This document shows positions 23,128 to 34,667 of a stretch of 64,000 bases of DNA, piece by piece. The notes under the pieces are model-generated. The model made no database searches, was not told the DNA's origin, and worked only from the letters and a program-made list of their open reading frames with translations. Source of the stretch: Hypoxylon rubiginosum (taxonomy: Eukaryota; Ascomycota; Sordariomycetes; Xylariales; Hypoxylaceae). Position numbers and translations under genes: made by a program. Location of the stretch: NCBI GenBank assembly GCA_902806565.1, contig CADCXA010000062.1, positions 310,001 to 374,000 on the forward strand, given 5' to 3'. The first letter of the stretch is position 1, and the number at the start of each line of letters is the position of its first letter.

Positions 23128-24125
23128 TCAGCAACGCCGCCCTTCATAGGGATGGTAGACAATCTTGCTAATGAACAGTAAGGGAAGGTCATCTTGTCGA
23201 GGGCGTGGTCCGGCGCTTTGCTCAAGACTGGGCGGTATCTGCGTAGGCCGAGATAGGGATGTAGGGTATATTCCAACTATTTGTGTGGAAATTACCGGAG
23301 CTGCGGTCGCAGGCTGTCCTTGTGGAAGCAAATGTCCTGGTGTGGTCGAGGCCTGCTCGGGTGTTTGAGCTACACCTAGAAGGACGCTTGGTGAAGCGGC
23401 TGGCATGTTCTGGGGGCCGCAGTCGGAGACTGAGGCCGCAACATGTGGTGCTGAAGCATCATGTGTATTTGTCGGGCTAGACGTGTCTGGTGCGAGTGAG
23501 AAAGCTCCTCTTCCGTTTCTTTCGTGGTGTCGTGATCTCGTATGGTGGAGACAAGTTCGGTAGGAACTTCAGGGTGCTATGGGAATATTGAATATATCAC
23601 CTTTGAGATGGCTGGTACTGTTGAACGAACCCGAGTTGTTTTCGACAATTTGAATGGTAGTTTCCCATCGGCATCAACAGGGATTTAGATAATAGCTTGT
23701 TAGAGGATCCAGGCGCATGTGGTAGGGGTGCGAATTGAAATGTTAGAGTATCTCTTCTTTTGTTGCCGTGCACTATCGGGTTCTTGTTCGTCTAATACCG
23801 GCCATGTGGACGGGGGTTGGTTCAGAGTGAACGAGTTCATGTCTTACTGCATTCTTCTGAGGAGTTCCGACGTAATTTCCGCGACCAGGGCATCGGGGTT
23901 CATGCGCTGCTGGCATACTTGCGGGCTGAGTATGCCCTAAACGAAACTATTAGCCTAGACTCGCGGGTGTATTATTGCATTATCCGCAAGAACCGTAACA
24001 CCTGCTTTAACCCATTCTAAGGTAGAAGGATGCGTGTGTGGTGATAGGGTGATGGGAAACAGTCCATGCTTACCTAGGAGGTATCTGAGCTGATCTATGT
24101 TTGCACGAACTCCCTTGTGGAGAGA
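23128..24125 (-). pseudogene. Possible decayed protein-coding gene, unknown family
   Basis: Two overlapping minus-strand readings look protein-like. From 24125 to 23376 one frame runs 250 codons with six in-frame stops, all TAA or TAG and none TGA, as expected if CAA and CAG codons had mutated. It includes segments such as ADGKLPFKLSKTTRVRSTVP and ELSHSHQTRLARQIHMML. From about 23570 to 23128 another frame is open for nearly 150 codons and is Ser/Pro/Thr-rich, unusually long for this gene-poor stretch. A frameshift between the two would join them. Six stops in 250 codons is only about half the chance number, so the support is weak. No domain recognised. Confidence 0.25.
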
Positions 24126-25517
24126 TCAATGTTTGGTTGTCGTAGGATGTCAATGCAAGTAAAGTGATCTGTTGATTCGATGCTCAAAGATGAAGTTATG
24201 TTGGACGATAGGTCATCAGCTAGAGACGCCGAAGGAGAGAGAAGAAGAAGAAGGGCGTGGAAATGGCATAGTTTCGCAATTGGTTGCTGAAGAGCAGGAT
24301 TGTGTTAAGAGATTATGCTGATGTTGGGAGTTTCTGAGCAAATGTAAGATGAAAGATTGTGGTAACAGAGTTGAGTAATCCGCGGTGTAGGTAATCGGAT
24401 AATCATTGGGCAAAGTGTTATGCGAGTGTAGGTTTCCCAATGAAGGAAGCATGGTAAGTTCTCAGTCAAGGTTGCCCTCAACCTAATTCCACTCTGAGAT
24501 GTGCCTACCGCTTATGAGACAAGGCAGGTTCCGCTGCGGTACTTTGGTAGAGAAGAGGGCAGGTATTACAGAAAATGAGAGACAGTTTTATTAAACTTTC
24601 AAAACCCTCTTACTATTGCTAAAGCCGTATAAATTTAGTTAGGTATGGTGCATGTGTATTGTATATACTGGAGTGATGTTTAAAATAAATAGGGGTGGTT
24701 AAGGGGGAGAGGCATACCTACTTTTCTCAACGAGACTAGGTAATTACAGGAGATGCTGATAGGTATAAGACAGTAGAATCTTTAACCGTATTATAACTAG
24801 CTGCAGTTCATGAAGTCCATGTGTTATTGCATCAAGTTTGCTAAAGGCCAGAGAGAAGGACGTGGAACAGGTAAACAAACTGTAGCTACACAGACATGAC
24901 AGAAAAGTGCAATTGATTTAAAGGGATTTGGCTATCTCGGTATATACTTAAAATAGGGGTCAACTATGCTACTGAACGTTAAACTATCTTGTACGCAAGT
25001 TTACAGAGAGGCGCGCCTTTAGGAATCTATAGATCATAGCCAGCTTGTCTATTATGGCTACTAGTTTATGCCATCTTGTTTCATTAATTGTGTTAGCTTT
25101 ATCCGTAGAGCGTGATCATCAACCTCGGTGGAGAACGATGATATATGGTGGCGACAACGTTGACTAGTGTCAATCTTGAGGTCCTGCTGTTAATAGAGGT
25201 AGATCATTGAAGGATGCTGGGAGGACTGCAGCCAGTAGCTTCGAAAAGAATTGTAGATTATGTGCTAGGTGTATTTCTACATTCCGTTATCCAAATAACA
25301 AATGCCCGAGATCAAGCGACGCCTTCTGGACTCGATATCCATGATCTTTTGGGGTGGTTTACAAAAAGCCAAACGCTCGTAATGCAATGATAGGTACCAA
25401 GTTAAAATATGCCGTTAACTCCAATTTCGACCGTAATGATTTATGCCCAAATTCCAATCTCTCCTGTTTTCGGTCCCGCGCATATATGGCTAATAGATGA
25501 TGTGCATAGATAAATGT
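24126..25517. other. Intergenic
   Basis: The 3' flank of the transporter gene (which reads leftward). No gene seen. The frames are short and the sequence moderately AT-rich. Confidence 0.4.
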
Positions 25518-27266
25518 TCAGGCCATGAAGCTGTTGACAATAGTGATGACCGTCGTGTAGATCATGGCAATAGTTCCGACGATCATGAACAAGATATCAC
25601 CGGCTTTAACCCATGGTGAAGTCGCAACGCCCTTGTAATGCAAAAAGGCCGGGTAGATGTAGACCAGAGGAATGCAAGCGAAAGAGCCGATTAATGCGAC
25701 GAATCTGTCGAGGTTTGAGGCACCCAAAATCGAAATGGCACCACACAGTACGACTATGCCCGTCCTGAATGCGTTCTTGATCCATTTGGTGCGGATGCTC
25801 CTCTTGCCCGAATGCGAGCCGACCAGTTTCTCCTCGATAATTCTAATGGCGGGGAACAGCTGGACAGGCGTCCCGACAAGGACTGCAAGCGAATAGAGGA
25901 ATTGGACCGCGTTGACGAATTTGCTGTCTTGGGGGAAATTGTTGATGATTTCGATCTGGGTGGTCTCGCCGAATGTGGCGTAGCAGAGAGCGCCGACGGC
26001 GGTGAAAAGGACCGTGATGATGGCCATGACTAGGGCGAGGAGCCACTCAAATCGTTCGGGCTTCGCCATCGACGATTGAATCGGGAAGATGAGCCCGATG
26101 CCTTCGAATGTGAAGATAGCAGCCCCAACCGTTAGTGTATACTTCGACGAGTTGAAGAGAACGACGCTTTCGTGGATACCATTAGAGGCGAGGTAAGCAA
26201 TGTCGTAGTAGTAAATGTAGCCGACGCCAAGGAGAATGCAAGAATCCGCGATGATGGCGACGGGACTGAGTTTCGCCATGTTACGGATGAAGGACAGAGG
26301 AATCAGAACAATGAGCTGCATGAGAATGAGAGCCCGAGGCGATAGCGGGCTGTCACCGTGCGTTACAGCCTGGAGGAAGGACGTCATGTTCTCTGCCACG
26401 AACACTATGCCCGCGCAGACGAACCCCAGCTGAGACAGAATAATAGAGCCCAATATCACCTTTCGCATTCGGTCCCCTGCGATGGCATGGCCGATATCTC
26501 CATACCCATTGCCGTGCCGCCCCTTGCAGGCAAGAAGCAGGTGAAAGGACAGCATAGTAACAAGCGAGACGACCACCATAGTCAGGGTGGAGAAGAGAAT
26601 GCCGCCGTTGTTAAAAGCCTTCGGGAGAAACATGATTCCTGTTCCGACGAAAGCCTTTAATAAGGTCATGAATGTTCCTTTCGTACTGGCCGTGCCGGCA
26701 CGCGGCGCGCGTGTAGATTTTCTGCGCCCGAGGAGCGGTCTGGTCTCAGACGGTTCGTCCTGTTCCCCTTCCTCTCCCGCCTCGGCGTCATCAGAGACTA
26801 CGGCTTCGTCATCCGAGTCGGCAAGATCTTCTCCGGCAAAGCTTCCGTAAAGGTCGAGGAACTCTGCAAAATTCTTGGTGATGACATTCCGTTTGGTCCA
26901 GGACTCTCGCCGGTGCCGCTGCTGTATGAAGGCTCTTCGGAAGCCCCCGGGAGCCAATTGGTCGCTCACGGTCAAGCCGTCCGGACCAGTTTCTTGGACG
27001 ATATCCTGGGGATGGTGGAAGGTAGCGGCTCGCTTGTGCATCTTAACCCGGGCGGCCGTCTTGAAGAGGTCACGGTGCATGTCACCTCCTTGCAGTTTAA
27101 GCGAGGATTCGCCAAGCTCGGGCTCTGCTACATCTTGTTGACTAGAGGAGGATGCAACAGCCGAAGTGCTGGATTCTCCATCAAATGCGGCCGAGTATCC
27201 GGGTGGGAGATGCTCCGAGACGACCTGGGCTTCATGTCTCGACTGGTCCGATACTGGTGCATCCAT
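25518..27266 (-). CDS. Vacuolar amino-acid transporter, AVT3/AVT4 type (AAAP family)
   Basis: Single exon, 582 residues. The N-terminal 200 residues are hydrophilic and probably face the cytosol. From residue about 200 the chain has the start of the AAAP (Aa_trans) fold, with the block GTFMTLLKAFVGTGIMFLPKAF, followed by some ten more hydrophobic helices to the C-terminus. The FVGTGI.FLPKAF block and the long acidic N-terminus (DDEAVVSDDAEAGEEGEQDE) are typical of the fungal AVT3/AVT4 group, which exports neutral amino acids from the vacuole into the cytosol. The ATG chosen is the first in a continuous frame. No neighbour suggests a cluster. Confidence 0.9.
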   Translation of the reverse strand: MDAPVSDQSRHEAQVVSEHLPPGYSAAFDGESSTSAVASSSSQQDVAEPELGESSLKLQGGDMHRDLFKTAARVKMHKRAATFHHPQDIVQETGPDGLTVSDQLAPGGFRRAFIQQRHRRESWTKRNVITKNFAEFLDLYGSFAGEDLADSDDEAVVSDDAEAGEEGEQDEPSETRPLLGRRKSTRAPRAGTASTKGTFMTLLKAFVGTGIMFLPKAFNNGGILFSTLTMVVVSLVTMLSFHLLLACKGRHGNGYGDIGHAIAGDRMRKVILGSIILSQLGFVCAGIVFVAENMTSFLQAVTHGDSPLSPRALILMQLIVLIPLSFIRNMAKLSPVAIIADSCILLGVGYIYYYDIAYLASNGIHESVVLFNSSKYTLTVGAAIFTFEGIGLIFPIQSSMAKPERFEWLLALVMAIITVLFTAVGALCYATFGETTQIEIINNFPQDSKFVNAVQFLYSLAVLVGTPVQLFPAIRIIEEKLVGSHSGKRSIRTKWIKNAFRTGIVVLCGAISILGASNLDRFVALIGSFACIPLVYIYPAFLHYKGVATSPWVKAGDILFMIVGTIAMIYTTVITIVNSFMA

Positions 27267-28056
27267 CGTGACAAACCGTACCGAGAGAAACAGGTTTGCT
27301 CAAGTATGTAAGGGCAGACGTGGACGGGATATCTATGAGAAATGAGAAAAACAAAATCAATGATCAAGATATGAGTCTCAATGCATCTTGGGCACGAGTA
27401 TGATGTTAGTTGTCGCACAAGACGAAGGTGAAATTCGAGGTGCAAAGGTAACAGGTGACGGTGAAGATCGTGGCGGTTCCGGAAAAAGCTTCTTCATCTT
27501 CATGAACTCACTGAAACGGCGAAAACTTAGAGTGGCTTTAGCCCATGCTTAGGCCCAGGTCCGGTACTTTAGCCCCTCGAGGTACCTATTACCGCCCCTT
27601 TTAGCGTTGGCCAAGCTTTAAGTTAGGCGGTGGCCAAAGTAAACGAACCACGAGCCACGACTAATTAGGTACGTAAAGCCATTAGTACTAGGTACAATGG
27701 GTGGGGGGTATGCGGTGTAAGTAACATGACGTAGGTATACAACTCTGATTCGAACAGAGCCGAACATAGGGGAGGTCTTGGTCTTCTATGATGAAGGTGC
27801 ATTATACTCCTGAGGTATATGAGGCTCTGTCCATCTTGGTAATGTTAGTATACTCATGTAGGAACACCTACTAAAGAAGAGGTGCGAATTTGAATTGTTT
27901 CCAGCTCTTCGGTTTACCCCTGTCTGATCAGGTGTGGGGTTCGCTGTCAAAACAATACGGAATAGGCGGGGTCAATGCTGTATAGCCTGCTATAACAGCT
28001 GCTACTTTCAACATCCCTGAAGGCGAATGTCAATCACTGTCCTTACGACGGTTCTA
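27267..28056. other. Intergenic
   Basis: The 5' flank of the transporter gene and upstream sequence of the tRNA gene. Nothing coding seen. Confidence 0.45.
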
Positions 28057-28128
28057 TCTCGATTGGTCTAGTGGTCAGGATACCTGCTTGTCACGCAGGT
28101 GGCCGGGGTTCGATTCCCCGATCGAGAG
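28057..28128 (+). tRNA. tRNA-Asp (anticodon GTC)
   Basis: This is a full cloverleaf of 72 nt without intron. The 7-bp acceptor TCTCGAT pairs with ATCGAGA, with discriminator G at 28128. The anticodon stem CCTGC/GCAGG encloses loop TTGTCAC, with the GTC anticodon at 28090-28092. The T arm GGGGTTCGATTCCCC provides the B box, and TGGTCTAGTGG the A box. A run of six T at 28133-28138 is the Pol III terminator. Confidence 0.97.
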
Positions 28129-28926
28129 CATCTTTTTTCGTACCATTCAACCACGTCGTCTATATTTTGTCAGTCACCGTAATTTTTCTTGGGTACGCAT
28201 TACTTGAAGGTTGCAATTTTAACTTCCTTATGCACTCGTGTGAAGATTAAAAGTCTAGGTTTTGAGATACTACTACTGATACTGCATATATCCCCCAGCT
28301 ATGAAGATGTTAGTACAGAAATAGACAATTCAATCGGCTGGCTGGCGACAACTTGACAACATTATCAACTTTTCTTCCTAGATGGAAATTGAATTTCTCG
28401 TAACTCTCACCATTCCTCAACTTGATATCAAATATAGTCACTATGAGGTCCGTCTAACCGTGATATGAGTATCTGTTAAGGTCGTATACAGTGAGTCAGA
28501 TAGGCTATTGACATTCGGGGCCATTACGGCAAGCAAAAGAGGAAACATCACGATGTTTAAATGATCTTGGCAGTGCCGAACTAGAAGACGGGTATTAATA
28601 ATAATTCTTTTATTTCGGATATAAGTTGGTGAGAACTTCTGGTTGAGGGCTTACTAACTTGTGATTTGCAATCATGTTTGAACCGCCGGACGGACGAAGG
28701 ACGAAAACCCCCTATTTCCATTTGACCATATAATGGAGTTACGGTCGTGATTATAGAATTAAAAAAAAACATTCAACATCACCATTGAGATACTCTGAAT
28801 ATTTGATCGTAGACTTTCCTCTATCTGATCTCTTTGAGTAAACCGTACCAACGAAGCACCGCCGTATACGTTCAACTATAAAACCTACAAGTCGAATATT
28901 TCAAGCTAAAATAACATTCGAACACC
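28129..28926. other. Intergenic
   Basis: Pol III terminator at 28133-28138, then about 790 bp of AT-leaning sequence without a gene, ending in the promoter of the dehydrogenase gene. Confidence 0.45.
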
Positions 28927-30001
28927 ATGTCTTCATATGTAATAACGGGAGCATCCCGAGGAATTGGTGTAAGTACGAAATGAACCCAAAGATCGGAAGA
29001 GACACTGAAGAATAAAATAGTTCGAGTTCCTCCGCCAACTGTCTGCAGATCCGGCAGCAATTGTGATCGGACTTGTCCGCGACAAGGCTGCTACTGAGAA
29101 GAAAGTCGCCGCCGAGATTGGTCGCTCCAATATTCACATCTTCCGAGGAGACTTGGTGGATTATGAATCTCTAAAGGTTGAACCATCCCCCTCTCATGTG
29201 CAAACCAGCCTGCTGACAGACCATGCAGAAAGCAGCTGAGGAGACATCTAAAATCACGGGCGGAAAGCTCGATTACCTGATCGCCAATGGGGCTTTCCTC
29301 ACTAAATATTCAGCTTTCAAGACTTTTGGCGAGATGTAAGGGTTCCATTCCTCTTAGACCGTTGCCAGGTTTCTGACACAACTCCATCACACAGGGCGGA
29401 CGAACCTGAGCTTCTCGAGGAGGACCTGAACTTGAACTTGAAGACGAATGTCATTGGCAACATTCATCTGATTAACCTATTCGTACCGTTAATCAAGAAG
29501 GGCAAGGCTAAGAAGGTCATCTCGATCACGTCGGGACATGCAGATATCGACCTGGTGAACAATTACGACGTCGATGTAACCGGGCCGTATGCTTTGGGCA
29601 AGGCAGCTCTGAATCTTGCCATCGCCAAGTATAGCGCCGAGTACAAGAAGGAGGGGATCCTGTTCATGAGTATCTCGCCCGGTGTGGTAGACACGTCAGG
29701 ACATAACGATGCAGACGGACGTGAGTTTTTCCCTTTTTCTTTCTTCTTTTTCCCTCCCTCCTTGCATGCTCTCCTGGCACACTTACTGATATGGTGTCCG
29801 GGGACAGTGAACGAGACGGAAAAGAAACATCTGGAGGAGATGGGGCGCACATTTGCAGCGATCGCGCCGCCGGGGTTCAGAGGTGCGATTACGCCGGAGG
29901 AGTCCGTCAGGTTGATGATGGATGTGATCGGCAAGGCGAGCGTTGAGCGTGGGGATGGAGGCTCGTTCGTTTCGCAGCATGGCAACAAGCAGTGGCTTTG
30001 A
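28927..30001 (+). CDS. Short-chain dehydrogenase/reductase (SDR)
   Basis: Five exons: 28927-28968, 29021-29176, 29229-29335, 29395-29720 and 29808-30001, giving 274 residues. The very short first exon encodes the cofactor motif TGASRGIG, so the gene is not visible without splicing. The donor of intron 2 (GTTGAA) is weak; the rest are GTAAGT, GTAAGG or GTGAGT. A Rossmann fold follows, with the structural motif ANGA in place of NNAG, a Ser in ISITSGH, and the catalytic Y-x3-K as YALGK. SDRs reduce or oxidise small alcohols and ketones with NAD(P)H. The substrate cannot be read from the sequence. No signal peptide, so cytosolic. No biosynthetic neighbours. Confidence 0.88.
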
Positions 30002-30762
30002 GTGGAAGCAGGGATATGCCAATGAGTAACCGGGTCGGGGCCTTCTAACAGACGACCTGGCCTAGTACCGCTGCCCACAGAGTATTTTGCCACTCGCTAG
30101 CTCTTGCCATAGATACCTAACCTACCTAAGGTAGTCAATATTCATTATTATCTAGCTGAGAAAGAGATGCTTGTGATATGTTGAGATGTCGTCAAGAAGA
30201 AATGACAGGTAGTTTCGTTGGAGTGACAACTCAACAGCAATGGCAGTTGGACTTTGCCACCCAAGTAGTCATTTTCCAACCTCAGTCACCTCTATGGTTG
30301 AAGTTATATTGACATATCAACGAGATTTCTTTGACCAATAGTTGTGAGTTCTCATGTGACATTCAAATAGCGTTAATGCTACCAAGTTACCCCTTCAGCC
30401 GCACCACAACACAAAGAAAACAGATTCAACTATCTTCTTGAATGGCGGCGATCTCCATTTTCACTCTTTGTCAACCACGACGATCTACTCTATGGTCTAC
30501 GCACATGGCTCGTCCCATAGCTAACGACAGACTTCCTCTGTTCAGGTAGCTCACCAAAAGAGCAGACGGAAAGTGATCAAACCCGACAGACAATTGTGTA
30601 TATAAGAATAGAGGTCGATACTAGGTTCGCACTCTTGAAGGGTGGCTATCTAGCTTAGAACACATCAGCCCAGTTCTTTCTCGACACCGTGAGGAAAGAG
30701 AACAGCCCTGGCTACTTAATATACCTAATATTTCAAGAAGCCCCTCGTACCTGTCCAAGAAA
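30002..30762. other. Intergenic
   Basis: The dehydrogenase 3' flank and presumed promoter of the small tail-anchored protein gene. No gene seen. Confidence 0.4.
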
Positions 30763-31233
30763 ATGCCGCCCGTCGCCGATAGAAAGGACGACGACGACAA
30801 AACCGCGGACACGAAGGCACGAAGCCGCAGCGGCCACGACAGCGCCGGCACCAACAGCGGGAGCGGCGAAGGCGGCCCCAACAAACCTTCAAACCGGGGC
30901 GGTTACGACGTAACGGGTGTCACGGGCGGAAGCTCTTCGTCGTCGTCGTCAGGCGGCGGCAAAAGCCGAAGCGGCTACGCGACGACATCGGCGCGGGCAG
31001 TCTCGGCGCCGGAATCCCGGCAGCGGCGTACTCGCGGGCGCTCTCCGGGCGAGATCACGATGTTATCCCTGGTCGCGATTGGCTTCATGGTAAAGTACAA
31101 GCCTGGCGGTTCGAGAGCCGCTCTCCCTCCCCAGTCGCTCTTTGGATACTTTTCAGGGGGTGCGGTAGGCGGCTTGCTGACTATTCGTGCTGAACAGGTC
31201 ACCTTGATCATGTGGATTCCGCTGGGAAACTGA
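30763..31233 (+). CDS. Small tail-anchored membrane protein, unknown function
   Basis: The unspliced frame gives 156 residues. I prefer two exons (30763-31089, 31198-31233) giving 120. The 108-nt segment between has a GTAAAG donor, a GCTGAC branch site and an ACAG acceptor, and its removal keeps the frame. Splicing joins SPGEITMLSLVAIGFM to VTLIMWIPLGN, creating a single continuous hydrophobic helix at the C-terminus that the unspliced product lacks. The rest is disordered: Ser, Gly, Arg and Asp rich. This is the layout of a tail-anchored protein of the ER or mitochondrial outer membrane. The start ATG has a good AAA context. No known family recognised. Confidence 0.5.
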   Translation: MPPVADRKDDDDKTADTKARSRSGHDSAGTNSGSGEGGPNKPSNRGGYDVTGVTGGSSSSSSSGGGKSRSGYATTSARAVSAPESRQRRTRGRSPGEITMLSLVAIGFMVKYKPGGSRAALPPQSLFGYFSGGAVGGLLTIRAEQVTLIMWIPLGN

Positions 31234-31566
31234 ACCCGAAGTCGCTTCGCTTACGTTTCGCTCGCTGCCGCAGGCGAAAAATAAAAAAAATAACCGAGCA
31301 GTCCGATCTGCGTAAATGATGATGGTGGAATCGTGGGTAACCTACCTGATAGACTGGCTAGGAGGTAGATAGGGTATTGAACGCGTTATGTTCAGATTAA
31401 TCATCGAGGTTTCTTTCATCTTTCCGAAGGGCGAGTCGGGAGTAACATAGAAGAAAGTCATCGTGGAGGATAGCTTGGGAAATTGAAGCAATTTTTCTTT
31501 TTAGATACAGGATTCATTACACGTTATTCAATTAATTTTATACCGCTAATTTAAGTCGCTAATATC

Positions 31567-32697
31567 CTATGCGCATTGAGAGTAGTAGTCATTCTGTCAG
31601 TCCTCAGGTTAGTATGCAGTTCACTGTCAGGGGTTCGTCTCTGAATGAATGAACATACCTGCTTCTTGCAAGTGTAACCGCTAGCACACGTGGTGCATCC
31701 GGTGAAGCCAGCTCCGCCGCACTGCGCCCACTGGGCCACGTTGCAAGCCGCGGGCGCAGTCGGCGTCGCAGTGGCCGCCGCTGTGGTCTTGGTCGAAGTC
31801 ACCAGCGTGGTCGACGCCGGCACCTCCACGGTGGTCTGGGAGCCCCCACCGGAGCTCGCGGAGCAGGTAAACGGGTCGGGGCCCGGGATGACGTACTGGC
31901 TGTCCTTGCTCATGGAGTAGATGTTGACGAGGATGCCGGGGTCGTTCTGCTTATACACGCCCGGAAAGCTGTAGGTGGCGGGCGTCTTGGTCGCCGCGCC
32001 TCCGGATATGTTGATCTGCGCGCATTCCATCTGGTCTCTCTGTTAGTTCTAGCTTCCTTGATCTGCCGTACGATCCATCACTTACGTAAAGCTGCGCTCC
32101 TTGGTTGGAGCTGGCGCCGTGAAGGGCGATCATCTCGGCGCGTAGGAGGTACTGGCCGTCGGGCAGGCAGCTGGGGATCGTGATCGGCTGCTTGCCTTGG
32201 TTGTTGATGACCTTGGATGTGCCCCAGACTCCGTTGCTGTAACCGTCGTGCTGGATCTTGAACCTAATCCGATGATTAATATTTCGTTCCGGGAGACTTT
32301 CGACGGAAGAAAAAAGTCATCTAACTTACCAGCCGCTTCCGTATCCCTTGTCCGTTGCCGCGTCGTCAACCTTCTTAAGATAAGCTAGAGTAGGGCCCAA
32401 ATGACTAGCATCCATGACGTCTTCCGGACCCGAGGTTAGGGTATGCCTCCAGATAGCGTTGACCGTGGATCCAGCCTTGACGTTGATGATCTTGTCGGAC
32501 GGGGTCGTCGGGTTAGGACCTCCGTTACAGGCGACATCACTAGTCGTCACATCGGTGATAGGGCCGTCGTAGCTCGGTGTCCTGATACCATAAGAAACAG
32601 GAGTTGTCGTGCCGTCGGTTTCAAGCTGAAGGAATATTGTGTGAGCGGTGGCCAAACCGGCTCCGGCGATGCCGACTGCTAGTGAAGAATATCTCAT
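31567..32697 (-). CDS. AA9 lytic polysaccharide monooxygenase with C-terminal CBM1
   Basis: Four exons (transcription order): 32697-32330, 32263-32086, 32030-31659 and 31593-31567, giving 314 residues. The signal peptide ends at ATA, leaving His19 as mature residue 1, the N-terminal half of the copper histidine brace. The second brace His is H99 in [12 protein letters not shown]. The axial Tyr is Y182 in GAQLYMECAQI, next to the conserved Gln. A Ser/Thr/Ala linker leads to a cellulose-binding CBM1 with the [16 protein letters not shown] and final YYSQC pattern. The last 27-nt exon is essential: it supplies the YYSQC end of the CBM1 and would be missed by simple ORF calling. The enzyme is secreted and oxidatively cleaves cellulose, typically induced by cellulosic substrates. 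Confidence 0.93.
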
Positions 32698-33708
32698 TGT
32701 GGTAAGAGGTACGCTACGGTATCTCGACTATGAGCTGAAAAGGAACGTTCTTGCCGATCCAGCATATCACAGATGTAAAGCTGGACAAGGAGCCTATAAA
32801 TAATTGTCGCGGTTGTATCCCGTAGCCATCCTAGCTGCGCTAACCCCGGAGGTCGAGGCCGTATCACACGAGACTATTGAAATTACCTCGCCATCCTCCA
32901 GCGAAGAATCATGGGGGCATTGCTTCGTAGAGCATGGTTTCCCCTCCAGTGGCCAGCAACGCGCAGGCCTTGGGCGGAATGAAACAGTCGAGATTTCCAT
33001 AAATATGCTAGTGAATCCAAGTGTTGTGGTGGGTTGGGGGACATCGCGATGCCGGGAAGGATCGGCGGAGGCTGCATATCCGGGCCTCTTTTCGGATGGC
33101 ACCCAATAAGCCCCAATAAGGTGTCAAGGGATCAGAGAAGCACCACACAAGTGGGTGCTATATCGTAGTCCGCATGATGGTAGGCCAGCTGGCCAGCCCC
33201 AGACGAGCCCAGGAACTCGGAAATAAATGAACGATCCCGTCAGCGCAGAAATGCTGGTTTCCGAATGCTGCTAGCCCGCATCCCCGTTTGGGTACTAGAG
33301 GACATCGCCAACTTCAAAGCCAAGACCTAATCGAGCCGGGATTGCGGCGCGATGTCAGCCGTAGCGATCTTTGGCGCTGGCCTAGGTATAGTCGGCACCA
33401 TGTCCCGGATCGGCGTATTCTATCGTGAAAAGTAGTTAGTTCTGCGATAGCCTTACGTTGTCACTTACGTTCAGTTGACTAGAAGTGGGATGGTCGAAAC
33501 AAGAAAGGAATAAAAAACTCGTTGGTTCTGTGAGGTGCGGCCGGGCAAGTGGGTTCAAGATAAAATTCTTGGCACGGGTAGGGAAAGTCAGCTAGGGACA
33601 ACGGTACAGGTAAATAATGAGAAAACGGCTGATCATATTGAAATTTCTAGGCAATAGTAAATTAATTCATCCCGCGAACCACATACACGCCCGAATCACG
33701 GATGACCC
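32698..33708. other. Intergenic
   Basis: Promoter of the AA9 gene (reads leftward) and 3' flank of the NmrA-like gene. The short frames on both strands at 32794-33116 are chance overlaps. Confidence 0.45.
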
Positions 33709-34667
33709 TTATTTTGGTATGTTCTTAGCTACGACAGCTTCGAGCTCGGCAGGGCTCAACCCCTTGATCCCGAGCAGCTCGTTGTCGAGCTTCTGGAAGC
33801 GAGAGTTGTACGCATCGCCGCCCCAGATCGCCGCCTTCAGGGTGCCGAAGAAGACCGGACCCGGGTTGGGCTCTGCCTTTTTGACCTCGTCCCAAACCTG
33901 CTGGACCGCCTCGTCGATCGAGGACACGGTCTCCTTCCAGCCGTCCGCGCCAACGAACTTCTTGACCAGATCCCCGAGCTGCCTCTGGGTGATGGCTACG
34001 TCCTGCACGTAGACGGGGCGGTTCTTGGTCTGCTCCGGGTTCTTGAGGACGCCGGCGACAGCTTTGCCGATCGACTCTAGGGTCGTGGCGGAGAATTGGT
34101 GGTTGCCGCCGTCGGGGTATTCGATGGTGCGGTCCTTGGCGTTGAGCAAGAAGCTCGCCGAAATTCCCCAGTCCAGGAAAGGCCCGTTGACGACGGACGT
34201 CCACGTCAAGCTGGACTCTCTAGCGGCCTTTCTCAACGCTTCGTGGATGTCGACCTTGGCCTTGTATCCAGGTAGCTTTGAGAGCTTCTCGTTGAAAGTG
34301 TCGGAGCCGAACTCGGACGGGATGAAGCGCTTGACTCCCGCCTTGATTGAGGCTTCGATCAGGTTGTACTCCTTTCCTATGGCCGAAGTCGTAATCGTGA
34401 CGACGAGAGCATCTTGGCCTTGGAGAGCAGCTGTTAGGGATTCCACTGAGTCGTAATCCACGTGCTTGACAGTGACAGCCGACGGAAAGGTCGCGGAGCC
34501 GCCTTCGCGGGTAAGAACTGTAACTTGGAAGCCAGCCTTCAGTAATTGGTCCAGGACTGGCCCTCCAATGTTTCCTCTGGCCTGTTTAATGTTAGTAGCC
34601 ACAAAGGAGACAGAAGGGAGATCAACAAACGCACTCCAGCCAAAGCGACTTTCGTAATGGTACTCAT
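33709..34667 (-). CDS. NmrA-like / isoflavone-reductase-like NAD(P)-binding protein
   Basis: Two exons, 34667-34635 and 34581-33709, giving 301 residues. The first exon encodes only MSTITKVALAG; after the 53-nt intron (GTGCGT donor, ACTAAC branch, ACAG acceptor) the glycine-rich dinucleotide motif completes as VALAGARGNIGG. An ATG further upstream at 34758 reads through the intron and gives no sensible N-terminus. The family block KRFIPSEFG is present, and the fold is an atypical SDR. Relatives are reductases of small aromatic compounds or redox-sensing regulators. It is transcribed divergently from the zinc-finger transcription factor, which may regulate it. Function beyond NAD(P) binding is not resolved. 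Confidence 0.88.
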
